This document shows positions 24,361-37,382 of a DNA stretch of 64,000 bases, one piece after another. The position numbers and the translations under genes were made by a program. Within the stretch, counting starts at the first letter, position 1. Every line of letters starts with the position of its first letter. Source of the DNA: Liolophura sinensis (lineage: Eukaryota > Mollusca > Polyplacophora > Chitonida > Chitonidae); assembly GCF_032854445.1 (NCBI RefSeq), contig NC_088302.1, forward strand, positions 29,357,979 through 29,421,978, written 5' to 3'. The notes below the pieces were generated by a model. It searched no databases and was not told the DNA's origin. It saw only the letters and a list, made by a program, of their open reading frames with translations.

Positions 24361-24720
24361 CACTGTGTGGCACACACAGTTGGTGTGTTTCAAACTGTGT
24401 CACACATACACAGTTGTGTATGTATATCTGGTGCTTAGCACGCTGTGTCAAACATACATGTATATCAAACGTTTAGCACACTGGTTCACACATATATCTG
24501 GTGTTTGGCACGCTGTGTCATACATATTTCAAGCGTTTAGTACACTGTATCACACGTCTTGTGTGTCTCATATCCAGTGTTTAGCACACTGTGTCACACA
24601 TATATCTAATGTTTAGCACACTGTGTCATACATATATCAAGCGTTTAGCACACTTTGTCTTAAGTATATCTGGTGTTTAGCATACATATCTGGCGATTAA
24701 TGCACTGTATCGCGCATAAC
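24361..24720. repeat. Degenerate 32-bp minisatellite
   Basis: About eleven imperfect units have the landmarks TTAGCACACTGTGTCACACA and TATATCTGGTG (or ATATCAAGCG). The central unit is GCACACTGTGTCATACATAT plus ATCAAGCGTTTA. Units vary in length and sequence, so the array is older than the 25-bp and 43-bp arrays elsewhere. Open frames here rich in Cys, His and Thr are artefacts of the repeat. Confidence 0.82.
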
Positions 24721-27700
24721 CCATCACTCCATTTACTTTTACCTCATCGTCAGTAACATTACTCTTTTTAATTCTAACGCCAACGCACGAGATTTTGGAG
24801 TGGGCAGATGAAGAATTTAAAACTTTCGTTTAATCTATTTCATCGACAATATTGTACGGTACGTTGAGTTAGAAAGAAGTGTAATCCGGAAAGGATTAAA
24901 AACTAACTTTGCAGACTGTGTCCCATAAGCATTTGCCAGCCTTAATCTTTATAAGTGCCTCTTGTGTGGAGCGATTTCGGTCCAATTCCAGGCTGAGTGA
25001 AAGCGTGTCCTCTCCAGATTCCAGGACCTGCTTCAGCTACTCATTCAGCTCGATTTCCCAATCGTCCAGGCGACACGTAACTCCGTTTAATGTACGTGCT
25101 CGGTTTTAAAGAGGCAGTCTTCGAATTATGAGGTTCATTGTGAAAAAATTCTTTTTCAAAAAACATATTGGATTTTCGCAGTAATCGTTATCAGGGAGAA
25201 AATGTAGAAAACGTCAGTGTAGCAGTTTTTGCTAAGGAATGGAAAGCTTGCGTGAAGACTGAAGTCCAAACTGAAGCCGTGATTACATGACCCAAGTAGC
25301 AGAGAGCCTGATGCCTAGGTCGCCAACAGCCAAGACCTGCATGCCCGCGCCACGACTCTCCTTACACACGCCCTGGCTCCAACACCCCTCTGTCTTATTT
25401 CCATTTGATCCAGCTCTTTACGTATTGTTTTTTGGCCTCCGAACGTGATAAGTGGTAGGTTGTGCCTGGAAAATAGCAAAGATTTCCCGCCTGTACAAAC
25501 ACACTCGATCTTGTAGGGCCAGGCCCTCTTAGTATACTGTCCCCTCCATCCTCAAGCATAATTTCATCAGCTTAGAAATTAATGCCACCCCTTCGCTGAT
25601 CAGGCCGCCAGATTTTCCATTCGGACAAAAACCATCAGGGATTCCGTGCTCCTCTTGACAATTTACTCCAGAGTTTCGATTAATTGAAAAGTGCAAGTCG
25701 GAACAAGGTATATCTTGACTTCTTATAACTTTAAATTTCGAAGGATTAGTCGAATGGAGCAGATATAAATACAGGTCCGTCTGGAATTAATGGGAATGTA
25801 AGAAGTCAAAATTTTAAATGTTAACATAAATATCTTCCCATACATCAAATTATTAATTCCAACTCACAAAAAGTGAACCACGTGAAGATCGATCAAAGCT
25901 GGAGGTTTAAATATGTGTAGGATGTGTTTGTTTGTAGATTTAACATCGACGTCCTTTAAAAGCTTTTACCTGAAATCATTAAAAACTTTTGAGAAACAGA
26001 CAGAAAACGGACAGCCCGATTATTAGCCTACTGGAGAAGTACTAACCCATTAGTGGTAAAAAATTCAAAAGGATCTAACTGTGGGACAGGCTGAGAGCTT
26101 GGGCTTTGATTTCACATTTCAGAAGTTGACCTGAAAATCGTATCCTTAAAGTATCACTTTTGTAATTTGTTAATGTGACGGGGCCTGGAATGACGTTATT
26201 TTCAGTGGGATTATGCAAACTTACACGAATTCAGAAGTGAGGAACGGAGTAGGGCCACTATCCTGAACCAGTTTAAATACATTATCCAGAGATCTGATCA
26301 TGATAATTCCATGAGAAATTTCGACAATCTTATTTTGTTAAAACCGTTATACTGCTGCTGCAGGACTGAGCAGGTTTTGAAGAATTTTGGTAAGTACAAT
26401 ATCATACCACAGAAGTGGTGAATGGACCATTATACCCTGCTAAATGGACGATTTCCAATGTTTAACAACTGTTAAGGCTGCACAGTTCACTAGTAACCCT
26501 CAGTTGTAATAAGAAAGGCGAATTCTTACGTAACGACTCTTACTACCAAGTAATGCACTTAACGCACGGGGAATTCTATGCAGAAGAACAAACAATCCAC
26601 CTTAGATGTAAAAGTAACAGTTGTACGACTGGAAGCGCAAGAAACTACAGAAAAAGGTGTCAGGAATCGAAGAGTTAACAGCGGTGTTCCACAAGCAGGA
26701 AATTCAGCTAGTTAAAAACCACAGCGATGTCGCCTGATGTTCACGTTAAAACTTCTCTGGAGTCCCGGAAACGTCGAGTTCTTCCTGTACTGTCGGACAG
26801 GGGCCATTGCTATGTTCTATAGCTTGAGGGCGAGTTGCGTGTTCTAGGATCGTCAATCAAGCCTCTATGTCTATCACAGGCCATGACGGATTTCAGGGCT
26901 TGCATGCTTTCAACAGTGATGTTTTTGGACAACTCCAACACCTGCAGCCTGAGGACTATCCTAAACCATGCACCGATGTCACCCGTCTCCCTACGACGTG
27001 CAGAGTGGATTTCAACAAAACCAGGAATGTAATATCGATTGAATTGGCTTGTTTCACTGACACACAACCAGCGTACCGGTTGTTTGGTTATCAACTTCCA
27101 TACAACAGACAATTTTTTTTAACCAAAAACACAATGGACATGAAGGATGAGGTTTTAGTATATAGTTGATGGAATATCGTCATGCAGGCAGCGTATACAA
27201 ATCTATCAAACATCAAGAACAATGACGTGACCGGTACTATAATCAGAAGTAGCTATTTTGTTAAAATGTAAAATAATTGCAGGAAAAGGAACCATAAACC
27301 GATACGATCAAGATGTATTATGTGATGTAACTGTGCTCGTGAAAAAAAATACACAATTAACTCTGGACTCTCTAAGCCATCACTTGTATAGAACTGACAA
27401 AGGTCTCTGTAAGCAATTTCATTATATCGAAAATACATCGGAAAAACGGTGTTAATTGCAAGAGTAATAGCCATGCTGACATGCCGATTTTATCACAAAC
27501 CTAACCCACGACACAATTCAATTTATGTCAGAGCTTATGATACTGGAGGTGACAGTGCGGAAAATAATAATAAAAAGAAGAAAACACGATATATTGCTAT
27601 GAATCAGTGCTCAGTAGACAGGAGATTGTACAGAATTGTTTCGCAACCATTGCTAACTGCTGTGAATGTTTCCAGACACTCTGAAAGAGGTATAAATAGC

Positions 27701-30700
27701 AATTGTTTGTTTTCTTTGGAGACTTCGGATTTTGAAAATAAGTATGAAAACTTATTGCGATAAGACTATATGCCATAAGACCATCATTTCAGGTGTAACA
27801 GATTTCTTGAATCAGGTTTCTCTTAATATAAGAATGACGATGGTATCACCAGTACGCGTACGAGTTTATCACGCTAAACTTATTCCACAATAAAAAAAAA
27901 TCATAAGGTCAGCGCAGCCATCTGATCGTAATTTCATGCCGTGATATCCAACACTGTGCGAGAAGATTGTGTTACATTTCCATCTGTCTGCAAAGGTCAC
28001 CGATGCACATCTACTCGGCACTAGATCACAAAGGAATGTGGAATTGAGTTGAGAAACTAGAAATGTCCGGGGATAAGTTTGGTTTACTTTATATCAGAGA
28101 GCAGATGGTCAGCGGTTGATGGGGTAAGATGTATTTACTTTTACAGAATGGAATACACTTTAACAAGACGGCTAGTTAATGGATCACAATGCCAGTCAGA
28201 CATTTTAACAGACGTACATAAATCAAACGTTTACTTGCTCACATCTTTATCTTTTCTCGGCGTGTAGGGCATGTATTAGGTCACAGTGGGCTCTTGGGTA
28301 AATTGATTTTGGTTCTTACACAAGCGCATGTCATTAATGACCTGTCACCCAGACAGGAGGTGTAGAGGTAGGCGTCTTGGAGCAAAACGTATATTTCACC
28401 AAAAGGTGTCACAAATGGAAAAAAAACAACACGATAGGAGATAATTATTTTTTGTGTTTAAAGGTTTTGGAGTGTTTAAAGATAATTATGCAATACTGTT
28501 TAAATTGTTGCTTGTTTTGTTTTACAAGCTCCTTCGTCGTTCGTTGAAATAAGATAGCGCTCACTGGGTTTAGTCAGGTAAGGACTTGAAGAGAAAAATA
28601 TCCCTGCGGAAATCTTGTTAATTCCAGATCGATTGTTCAAGAATGCTATTCCATAACAATGAGGCAAAACAGGCCATACACTAAAGAGATGAAGTTATCG
28701 TGACTGGCTGACCTCTTGTTTTGTCTCCCAGGAAGCATCCAGCGTTGACAAAGTCTAATAAGCGATCACAAGAATTGAAGCAGCGATGATTCAAACTGGA
28801 AGAAAAGAAACCGCAGTGGACAGGCTTCAAACATTTGTGAGTCTTACGTAATGCGTTACTTGTTAGCGGGGTAGAGACAACACTCAATCTAAGAAAAGTG
28901 CCGTTCTTCAGATGGTCTGTTTGTCTCTTCAGCACCACTCGTTATACGGATTCATTAAATCCTGTCACACCAGTAAACAGCCGCTCTGTTTTTTTCTCGC
29001 GGAAATTCCTTTCTGGAGAGTGGCCTGTTGTAATACGTATGAGTTCTTATAGAACGACATTGTGTGGCCAAGGGAAAGGGATCAATAAAGGTGATGGGCT
29101 TTGCTATGTCAGCATGTTCCGAACAGGCGGCAAACCGAGATGTATTTATCTAACGGGGCTAATTTCAGCCTGAGACCTAGCTAAGACATTTCAGCAGTAC
29201 CCCTTTCAGGCTTGTGTAGATATGTAATGTACCAGGATAATCGAAGAAATTTTCCCTTAAAATCAGAATATCCGATCATGCTCAATTGCTTAACAAAGCG
29301 TTTTCTGAATGGTTAATTAAACTTGATAAAAACATTGATTGTTGCAGCTAAAAGGATAAAAAAATCTGATTTTTATGCTCGTGTATAAATCTTTGCACAG
29401 AAAATTGCTTTCATCTATGATCCTGAGCTGATTTTGGCTTTTGCTGATAAATGTATGCAGTAATTTGAAGCATTTCTAATGTTGGTGTTATTGATAATAA
29501 ATGTCCATACTCAAATACGTCAGTGGGCGTAGATTGATTGACAAGAGAAAGTTTTAGATTTATGTATACCGCCACGACAGTATTTCCGTGCAATCCCTCC
29601 TGGCAACTTGCATCTCCAATTTATTCCTCTCTGTGGATCCGTATTGCTCGGAGTTCCTCATGCCCAAGGCAAGCTTTAGGGAGTAAGCATATACTGAAAT
29701 GCAACCCATGCATGGATTACGATGTTTCATTGCGTACTCAATTGCATGTTTCGCTACATTCTGTCCGATTTTATTCATCCGTGTTCACCGTCTGCGCCAT
29801 AGCTGTCAAGACAAGAACGACTGTCATCTATCAGCAAACATGGTTGCCAAAAATTGATGACACGCTGGATCGATTTAAGTTTTTGTTTTTTGCTTGAACA
29901 CCTTTGTGCAACACGTGAGAGAAAGAAAAAAGTCAAATTAGAAATAACTTTGAAATATATAAAAACTTATGCTTCGCATATAATATCAGAACCGCAGAGA
30001 AATTGCCTATGAAATTATAATACAAGAGCGAGTTAGTTCGACTTACTGATGTGTCCTTGTTGGCGACTGGCGATCAGCGAGAGCTAGATTTTCCCAGTGA
30101 TTGAGATGCTAATGGTAATTATGTGTAGCCGGGGGACCTGGAGACCAGTCAGTTAGTCATATTACAGTTATGACGCAATTTAGGGAACTTTGTCTGTATC
30201 AGATAGGCCAGGGAACAAATTAGTGTATACATTAGGCCCCAGCAGGGTAAATCGTCGTTAGGGGTAAGCAGCCTGAAGAAAACGGCAGCCAATAGCACTA
30301 TAACAGGACCACCGAATATTTAACTCAGATCTGAATATTCCTAAACAAGTGCTTACGCAAACCGAATCAGTTTTAATCCGAATGTCATTAATCTGCCATG
30401 TTAGCAGCCATTATGCTAAAATAGCGGCAATGTTTATCATCTGGCTGAATGCAACAAAATCCTTCCTTCCATTAGGGGTAAATGACAGGATTGCTTCGTC
30501 TGTAGACGACCTGTGCATTACCGTCAAACCCTAGAAAATAACATCTTTTTTCTTACAACCGTTTATTAAACCCCTTATTCTTCGAAAAAGTGAACTATTC
30601 ATACGTTTGATTGAGTTCACATTGTACTGACGATTACTTTCAAATATACGACCACAGTAATGTTCATGAATGCAACAAACCAAAACTGCCCTATACATAT

Positions 30701-30708
30701 ATCCTGAC
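24721..30708. other. Unannotated sequence, largest repeat-free stretch
   Basis: About 6 kb with no repeat or gene that I can support. The best candidate for a decayed or real exon is 26810-27169, where three overlapping frames of 65-100 codons on both strands lack stops, but none has a motif I recognise. A 119-codon frame at 29538-29897 is likewise unrecognised. Confidence 0.45.
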
Positions 30709-30959
30709 ATTTATTTATTTGGTTGGTGTTTTACGCCGTACTCAAGAATATTTCACTTAAACGACGGCCGCCAGCAATATGGTGGGAGGAAACCGGACAG
30801 AGCCCACAATGAGTGCAGGTCGGTGGTAGCCCTTCCCACGTACGGCCTGAGTGGATGTCAGCATGAGCTGGACGCGAACTCACATCGACCGCATTGACGA
30901 GAGGCTCCTGGATTATTACGCCGTACTGGCGCGTGAACCACCTCGGTCACCTAGGTCTC
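30709..30959 (-). mobile_element. SINE family A, near full length
   Basis: Read on the minus strand, the order is tail (TTATTTATTTGGTTGGTGTT), TTACGCCGTACTCAAGAATA, CGACGGCCGCCAGCAATATG, GGTGGGAGGAAACCGGACAG, CCTTCCCACGTACGGCCTGA, CAGCATGAGCTGGACGCGAA, a B-box region (GAACTCACATCGACCGCATT) and a head region ending CACCTCGGTCACCTAGGTC. About 250 bp is kept, close to the 267 bp of the intact copy at 62323. No clear target-site duplication is seen. Confidence 0.88.
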
Positions 30960-31210
30960 ATTCTGCCTTAATATTACAGTCAGAAACGTGGTTCGAACTT
31001 GCTGAGACCAATCATGATTTTGGAAAGGTCAAAAAGCAACATTATTTCTATACTTTGCAATTAACAAAACATACTTCTTGACTGAAGAATGTATGCAACT
31101 TTGGGGAATATCGACAGCCTGCCGCAGTTATTGGAAGTGTACTGACAAGCGGAACCGAGACATTATGCATATATTATCCAAGAGATGGGGGACAGCACTA
31201 AACTGGACTA

Positions 31211-31265
31211 ATTTCTTGAGTTCGGCGTTTTACACAAATTAGGTACATAAATAAATCAATACATA
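31211..31265 (+). mobile_element. SINE family A tail fragment
   Basis: ATTTCTTGAGTTCGGCGTTT followed by TACACAAATTAGGTACATAA and an AAAT-type tail resembles the last 50 bp of family A. It is too short and diverged to show insertion boundaries. Confidence 0.6.
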
Positions 31266-32270
31266 AGGCAAGTTCTCATGATGTGAGCCATTAAAGCGAA
31301 CTCTTAGAATCACCATGTGGATGGTAATCCAAAAGCCTGTGACATACTAAAACCTTTCTCTGTGCCTTTTGGGTAGCAGGTGTGTATAAGTTCCAATCTC
31401 TGCATATCATCTTGAAACCTGAAGTGAGTTTTCTTAGCAGGCAAGTAGCAGGCAAATGACGAATATCTTGCACACATTGTTCATATGTCTAATATGAAAT
31501 CCAATAACTCGTCAAGATACGAGTGTGTCTGTGTGCTTGAATAGTAAAGTGACACGATGGTCTTTCACAGGGGTATAGTTGGTAAAAAAAATACAAGTAA
31601 CACACAAGCGGCGTAACAGAGCCTTAATTATTAATTAATCATTGAAATATATTCGAATCTGGCTTTATTCTTTGTCTTTTACAGAAAATGGAAGAGTAGC
31701 GCCTCGATTTGCGGATAGAGGTCTTTACTACATACTGTAGAATCTCGGTTATCTACCGTTAGGCATCAGTAGCCCATAAAGTCTCAATCACTGATCATCG
31801 ATTAGCTTGGCTCAGTGGTTTAATCTGGTCAGTGTCCTTGTTGAACCTCACAACACCTGTTACCTCAATCAACAGATCCTTGCCGGCCGCGGCCGCCTAT
31901 AGGCAGTATCTGGGTTAACGACTTCTCCCGGATTTTTCACAATTCTCCAATACGGCATTGGCTATTCCCCAAATCTAATTTAATGTATACAATCAATATT
32001 AGGCAAGATCTAGCCATATATCATTTGTTTGGGGCAGAAGAAGTTTGCTAAATTAACGAAGCCTTGGTATAAATGATGTTACATGTTTCTCACTTGCACG
32101 AATGAAAAAAACGTTGCAACTGCTGCGTAAGTTTTTGTTGCGTCTCTAAGTTTAACAAACATGCTGTCAAGTCTCGATTTCATCGGCGTTTGAACATCTC
32201 ATCGGGATCCATCATGTAAAAATCTGCTCAGAGGACTATTTAATTGGAATGCCTTATTTATAACCGTTAA
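31266..32270. other. Unannotated sequence
   Basis: No gene or repeat is recognised. A short GC-only patch GCCGGCCGCGGCCGCC near 31883 stands out in AT-rich surroundings. Confidence 0.5.
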
Positions 32271-32466
32271 TGATTGTACACTTATAATGACTTATTTGTG
32301 AGCACCCGCGATTGTACAGTCATGATGACTTATTTGTAAACACCAGTGATTGCACAATTATGATAGTCAGTGAGGAGTGAGTGCACAGTCATGGTGGCTT
32401 ATTTGTAAGCACCAGTGGTTGTACAATCATGATAGCTTATTTGTAAGCACCAGTAATTGTACAATG
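32271..32466 (+). repeat. 38-bp minisatellite
   Basis: About five units follow the pattern TTGTACAATCATGATAGCTT then ATTTGTAAGCACCAGT. One unit near 32365 is disrupted by GTCAGTGAGGAGTGAG. The array runs directly into the 25-bp array at 32465 with TTGTACAATG at the junction. Confidence 0.85.
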
Positions 32467-33271
32467 TTTATAAGTTAAGGACTCTACGACGTGTATAAGT
32501 TAAGGAGCTTGCGATGTTCATAAGTTAAAGAGTCTACGACGTTTATAAGGAGCTTAAGATGTTTATAAGTTATGGAGCTTACGATGTTTATAAGTTAAGA
32601 AGCTTACGATGTTTATAAGTTACTGAGCTTACGATGTTTATAAGTTAAGAAGCTTACGATGTTTATTAGTTACGGAGCTTGCGACGTTTATAAGTTAAGG
32701 ACTCTACGACGTTTATAAGTTAAGGAGCTTGCGATGTTTATAAGTTAAGGAGCCTGCGATGTTTATAAGATAAGGGGCTTACGATGTTTATAAGATAAGG
32801 AGCCTGCGATGTTTGTAAGTTACGGAGCTTACCATGTTTATAAGACAAGGAGCTTACAATGTTCATAAGTTAAGGAGCTTACGATGTTTATAAGTTAAGG
32901 AGCTTACGATGTTAATAAGTTAAGGAGCTTACGATGTTTATGCGATAAGGAGCTTACGATGTTTATAAGTTAAGGAGCCTGCGATGTTTGTAAGTTACGG
33001 AGCTTACAATGTTTATAAGACAAGGAGCTTACACTGTTTATAAGTTAAGGAGCTTGCGATGTTTATAAGTTACGGAGCTTACAATGTTTATAAGATAAGG
33101 AGCTTACGATGTTTATAAGTTAAGGAGCCTGCGATGTTTGTAAGTTAAGGAGCTTACGATGTTTATAAGTTAAGGAGCTTACAATGTTTATAAGTTAAGG
33201 AGCTTACGATGTTTATAAGTTAAGGAGTCTATGACGTTTATAAGTTAAGGAGCCTATCATGTTTATAAGTT
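32465..33271 (+). repeat. 25-bp minisatellite, about 32 copies
   Basis: The unit is GTTTATAAGTTAAGGAGCTT plus ACGAT. Variants include GGACTCTACGAC, AGCCTGCGAT and TTACGGAGC, and they recur in groups (for example GCCTGCGATGTTTGTAAGTT at about 32807, 32975 and 33127), so blocks of several units have been copied together. One unit near 32545 is shortened. There is no coding capacity. Confidence 0.95.
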
Positions 33272-36200
33272 GACAAATACACATGTGTAGCATTTAATGA
33301 CACGCATTGGGAAGCAGGGTCAAGTTTTCTCGAATTCGTCAATTGTTGTATACAAACCATGGCCTGCTTGATGTTTCAAAATAATGAAATAGCTTGGATA
33401 GCTTTGCGTGAAAGGAACTGGTGAATGTCCACAGTTGTAATTCGTAAAGCCGATCATATCGATGTTGTGATTACTGAAGCGGCAAGTCAAGTTCAAGAGG
33501 CGTAAAATCCACTGCTGACCTTATAGGCTTTCGGCTTTCCAAATAGCTTATACTGTATTGAAGTTCAACACTTCCAGGTTGACCATTGTATATATCATCA
33601 CGAGTGATTAACCGGTTGTAAGATACTATATACGTCGTAACATTAATCTTCCAGTATAACGATTAGATAAGACTATATATATCCTGCCAGGACCTCTCTC
33701 TGAACAGGTGTTACTGCTAGGATCGACGGCGGCTGAACCCTGCGGGATGAAACGCGGGATGGACGACTCAATTGTCGGACCTAAAACTGATTCCGAAGTT
33801 AATCATCAGTAATTAGTGGCAAGGACTCTAACGATAGAAAATGTCGTTACCCTAGGCAAAGATCGAAGTTTGCACTCGCTGAACCGGTGTCTATCTATGC
33901 CAATTCAGCAACTCGCTTACTCGGTAGTCGGATGATGACAGTTATTGGCCACCCATACAATAAAAATCGGTTTGGTACTTAAGAGCCAAGCACCAGTATT
34001 TAACATTTCCACAGTGTTAACCAGTCCTATAGTTTCAAGCTTCCGACTTGGGTCTGCATTTTATGACAAAAAAGGTGAAATGCAATAAACCGTTTTGCAT
34101 AAAAAGTAATGTTTGTAGGTAAAAAGGGATACTGAAACTCGTTAAAGACATGTCAGCCAGTGTGCAATAGTTTGTAATTATCAAGCGTTGGTAGGTTCTA
34201 CGCCAGTCGCGTTAAATGATGAAACGACATGGCGCATCAAGCGTAGAAGCGTGCCCACCGTCCATTATCAACCTGTGGCCTGAGGATACCCGGTAACCTT
34301 TAGAATTTTTCCTAATCCGTATTGACCACTAGGCACCTCAGGTAACGCTTGGGAAGTTGTTATATGTTCACAGAGAACACGATTCTTTATCCAAACATTA
34401 CATTATATATTAATATTAATATATAAATATGATGGCGTGATCACAGTCCTCCTACAAGGCGTGTTGTCTTCCAAGGAGCTTGTTGCTTGTCACCATCCCA
34501 GATTCTAGAATAGAATTGTAATTGTAAGTGACATTTAGAAACAATAGTGGGTGACAGAAGCAGACCTCAACTAATTTACAATGAGAACTGAGCCATTGAC
34601 CTATAAAAGAACTGTCCCCATAGGTTATACTTCCTCCTGCGCTTGATACATGTAGCTTGCGCCTCAAAACTGGGTAAAATTAATGCTTAACGCCAAGCAT
34701 CTGTGTATATAGTGAACTACGACACTTTTGGTTAGCCTTGATATAACACGTACTGAATAATGCACATCATTCTATTTCCGTACCACCGATTTTTTCAAGG
34801 TTGAATAATAATCGCACACAAAAATAATGGGCTTTTTACAGAAAATTTCATTGACAACAGTAGATAACCATTTGGCAATCCAGTTACGACCCTAACAGGC
34901 ATGTCTGAATGTGCGCTGAATAATTCATGAGTGGCACTATACGCGGTTCTACTAAGTGCACGTGGGATGGGATTGTGGTTGAAGTATTCGGGCATTTCTG
35001 ATGACGTCACATGCCGCGAGCGGAAAACCGGCCCGCACATCATGCTAAATTTATAACGTACATACGAATATAAGGCATTTCATGGCGATGGTTATAAAGG
35101 GTATCATGCTTGGAGCTCTATGGTTCTCTCGGGAAAGCAAATCCATTATTCCCCGGGGGTAGAGTGGGAGATCTGCGAGGCGCTATTTACTAGGGTGGAA
35201 CTATGGCTAACTAAAACAGCTTTATGGACGTGGTGATACGTTCTTTCATTTCTGTATATTGTTGTATATTACAGAGAAACATAACAGTATTTATGTGACA
35301 ATGTACAGCACAATGTCAAACAGGAAACATAGGAATGGAAACGAAAGCAAATTTGGTTAGGATATATATGTACTGCTGCATGTCTTTTATTCAAGTTTCA
35401 CAAATCAGAATGTAAGGCCTTTCTCCAACGAGGTGAACACAAGCCACTGTTTATTATATTTCAATTAAACATTTCATGTTTAGCTGCATGTCTACATTTT
35501 CAAAGAAAGTAAAAAGATGCAAAAATGTTGTAGATGGTGATTAATATACGCTCTGGCCATTTCTTAAGGCTACTATATTTTGTACACAGATGTGATTTCA
35601 CTGTTGCATTTTTAGCTCAGTATTGACTATTTCAGAGCAAGGTATGCTTAATCTGGAGTCCCCCTAGGCGTAATTGTGGCTATAGAGAAAATGATAGTAC
35701 CAAGACAGTGTTTAATTAACAATGACTTACAATGAATCCCCAGCCAGGGGAAAGATGTGTGATGGACAATTAGAACGACTGTTGCGACAGGAATTACCCA
35801 TCTTTGGCAACAACGTCTAAGTTGTAAATGATTCCAGTATGTCAGATGTCGCTATTTTCTTTCGCAGGCTAATTATTGCAACAACATTCACACCAGTGGT
35901 ATGGCTGTCAAGATTCCGAAGTAACATATTTAGGCAGGTATTGGATTATTTTCTCTATTTTTTAAGGTTAATTAAAACAACAACGATCGAATAGCTATCA
36001 AGATTGGCTTGTTTCTTAGAGTTCCTTACGTTACTTATAAAGGCAGATATTTCTTCAGCTTCGCGGGAGGAGGAAGAAGGGGTGAGCCCATAAAAAACTT
36101 TGCCTTTCGTACACATCTGAAATAGCTCAACCAGCTAGTTCGGAATTCGATTGTAGAACGCCAGCAACTAAGAGCTAGTCTGCATTGACAAATCAACCGG

Positions 36201-37010
36201 CAATGTCACATGTAGGCAAGCAGAATTAGGGGCTGTATTTTATTAAAAATATCGAGCAAGCCTGAAGCATAAATACATGGGTGCAATATTGAACTTTAGA
36301 GGCGTAAAATATTATAGTCTGTTCTCGAATTGTTGAGTGAAGTACAGAATGTTCAACAATATTACAACTTTCCGGTTGTTACAATGTACAAAGGCGGTAC
36401 ATTTAAAACTACAATGTTGCTTAAGTGACACCATAAAAAGTTCAGATTTTAATACATTTATTTTAACATAACACTTATTGGATGTTCCCAATTGTAACTC
36501 TGAGTGGGCCAAATATACTCCAAATATATCCGTTTTAATCAGATTTCAAATTTTGACTTAAGTCAAAATTAGAATTGTTTTTAAGCATACCTTCCATAAG
36601 TAACTGCAATACATTAAACCGGTTTCGACACTAATTTCTGCTCTCCTGAATGGTCTCGCGGTTTTGACAAAAATGTCATAAATTAATACTCGATCGAGAG
36701 TGAGCTTGAGAACGTGTTTCTGAAATATTACTTAAATATCATAAAACATATTGTCGATGACAGCGTATAGATTTCGCTTATATCCAGTGGGAATGAATCA
36801 GTGTCAACTGTACACTTAAACTGGTTAAACACAATCTTTGTCATATTTTGGCATGTGTTTTCTTTGTGCTGTGCACATACCAGAAAACAGCTCCCTACAG
36901 TGAAATTGATTATGGAGTATATTCCTACTATATCGAATGATGTTTTCTTTATTGATTGTGGTGATCTATGTCAACCTCTTTCGTAGCCTCACACACTCAT
37001 GTCCTTATAT
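33272..37010. other. Unannotated sequence
   Basis: No gene or interspersed repeat is recognised. It contains a perfect AT palindrome at 34403-34426 and a TGACGTCA octamer at 35002-35009 followed by CATGCCGCGAG. Confidence 0.5.
34403..34426. repeat. 24-bp perfect AT palindrome
   Basis: TTATATATTAAT is followed directly by its reverse complement ATTAATATATAA. Such sequences can extrude as cruciforms, but AT-only palindromes of this length also arise by slippage. Confidence 0.7.
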
Positions 37011-37021
37011 ATAAGAGAAAT

Positions 37022-37071
37022 AATATTCTTGAGTTCGGCGTAAAACACCAATCAAATAAATAAATAAATAA
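37022..37071 (+). mobile_element. SINE family A, 50-bp tail-only insertion
   Basis: Only the last 50 bp is present: ATATTCTTGAGTTCGGCGTA, AAACACCAATCAAATAAATA and further AAAT repeats. ATAAGAGAAAT flanks it at 37011-37021 and 37072-37082, a perfect 11-bp target-site duplication. This is an extreme 5' truncation, and it abuts the SINE B copy at 37089. Confidence 0.88.
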
Positions 37072-37088
37072 ATAAGAGAAATATAATG

Positions 37089-37283
37089 CCAAAGACACCG
37101 GATATGACACCCATCCGGTAACATTATACTGACACCGATCCAACCAGTCCCGTTCCCTCGCTCTAACCAAGCGAGGCAACATCAAGTACGATTTTTAAAG
37201 TCTTTGGTATGACCTGGCCCAGGTTTGACCACGGGTCTTCCGACTTCGAGGCGGACGCTATGACCATTAGGTCACCGAAGCGT
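37089..37283 (-). mobile_element. SINE family B, 3'-shortened
   Basis: Read on the minus strand, the head is CTTCGGTGACCTAATGGTCA with TAGCGTCCGCC (A box region), and a B-box-like GTGGTCAAACCTGGGCCAGG. The body then contains CGGTGTCAGTATAATGTTAC and GGGTGTCATATCCGGTGTC. The order matches the copy at 20672, but the 3' third is missing where the family A tail insertion sits next to it. Confidence 0.82.
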
Positions 37284-37382
37284 TCTTTGTAAAAGATAGC
37301 GTCATAAGAACAAATCTCATATGACCGAAAGTTAGTGGTCCAAAAGAAGAAACATAATGTCGGAAAGACGTGGCATGTGCGT

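Noticed and set aside
31880-31898. GCCGGCCGCGGCCGCC with a rare-cutter site, possible cloning linker
   Set aside because: No vector sequence on either side. It is more likely a chance GC patch.
32271-33271. CRISPR-like array
   Set aside because: The units are contiguous with no unique spacers, and the sequence is eukaryotic. These are minisatellites.
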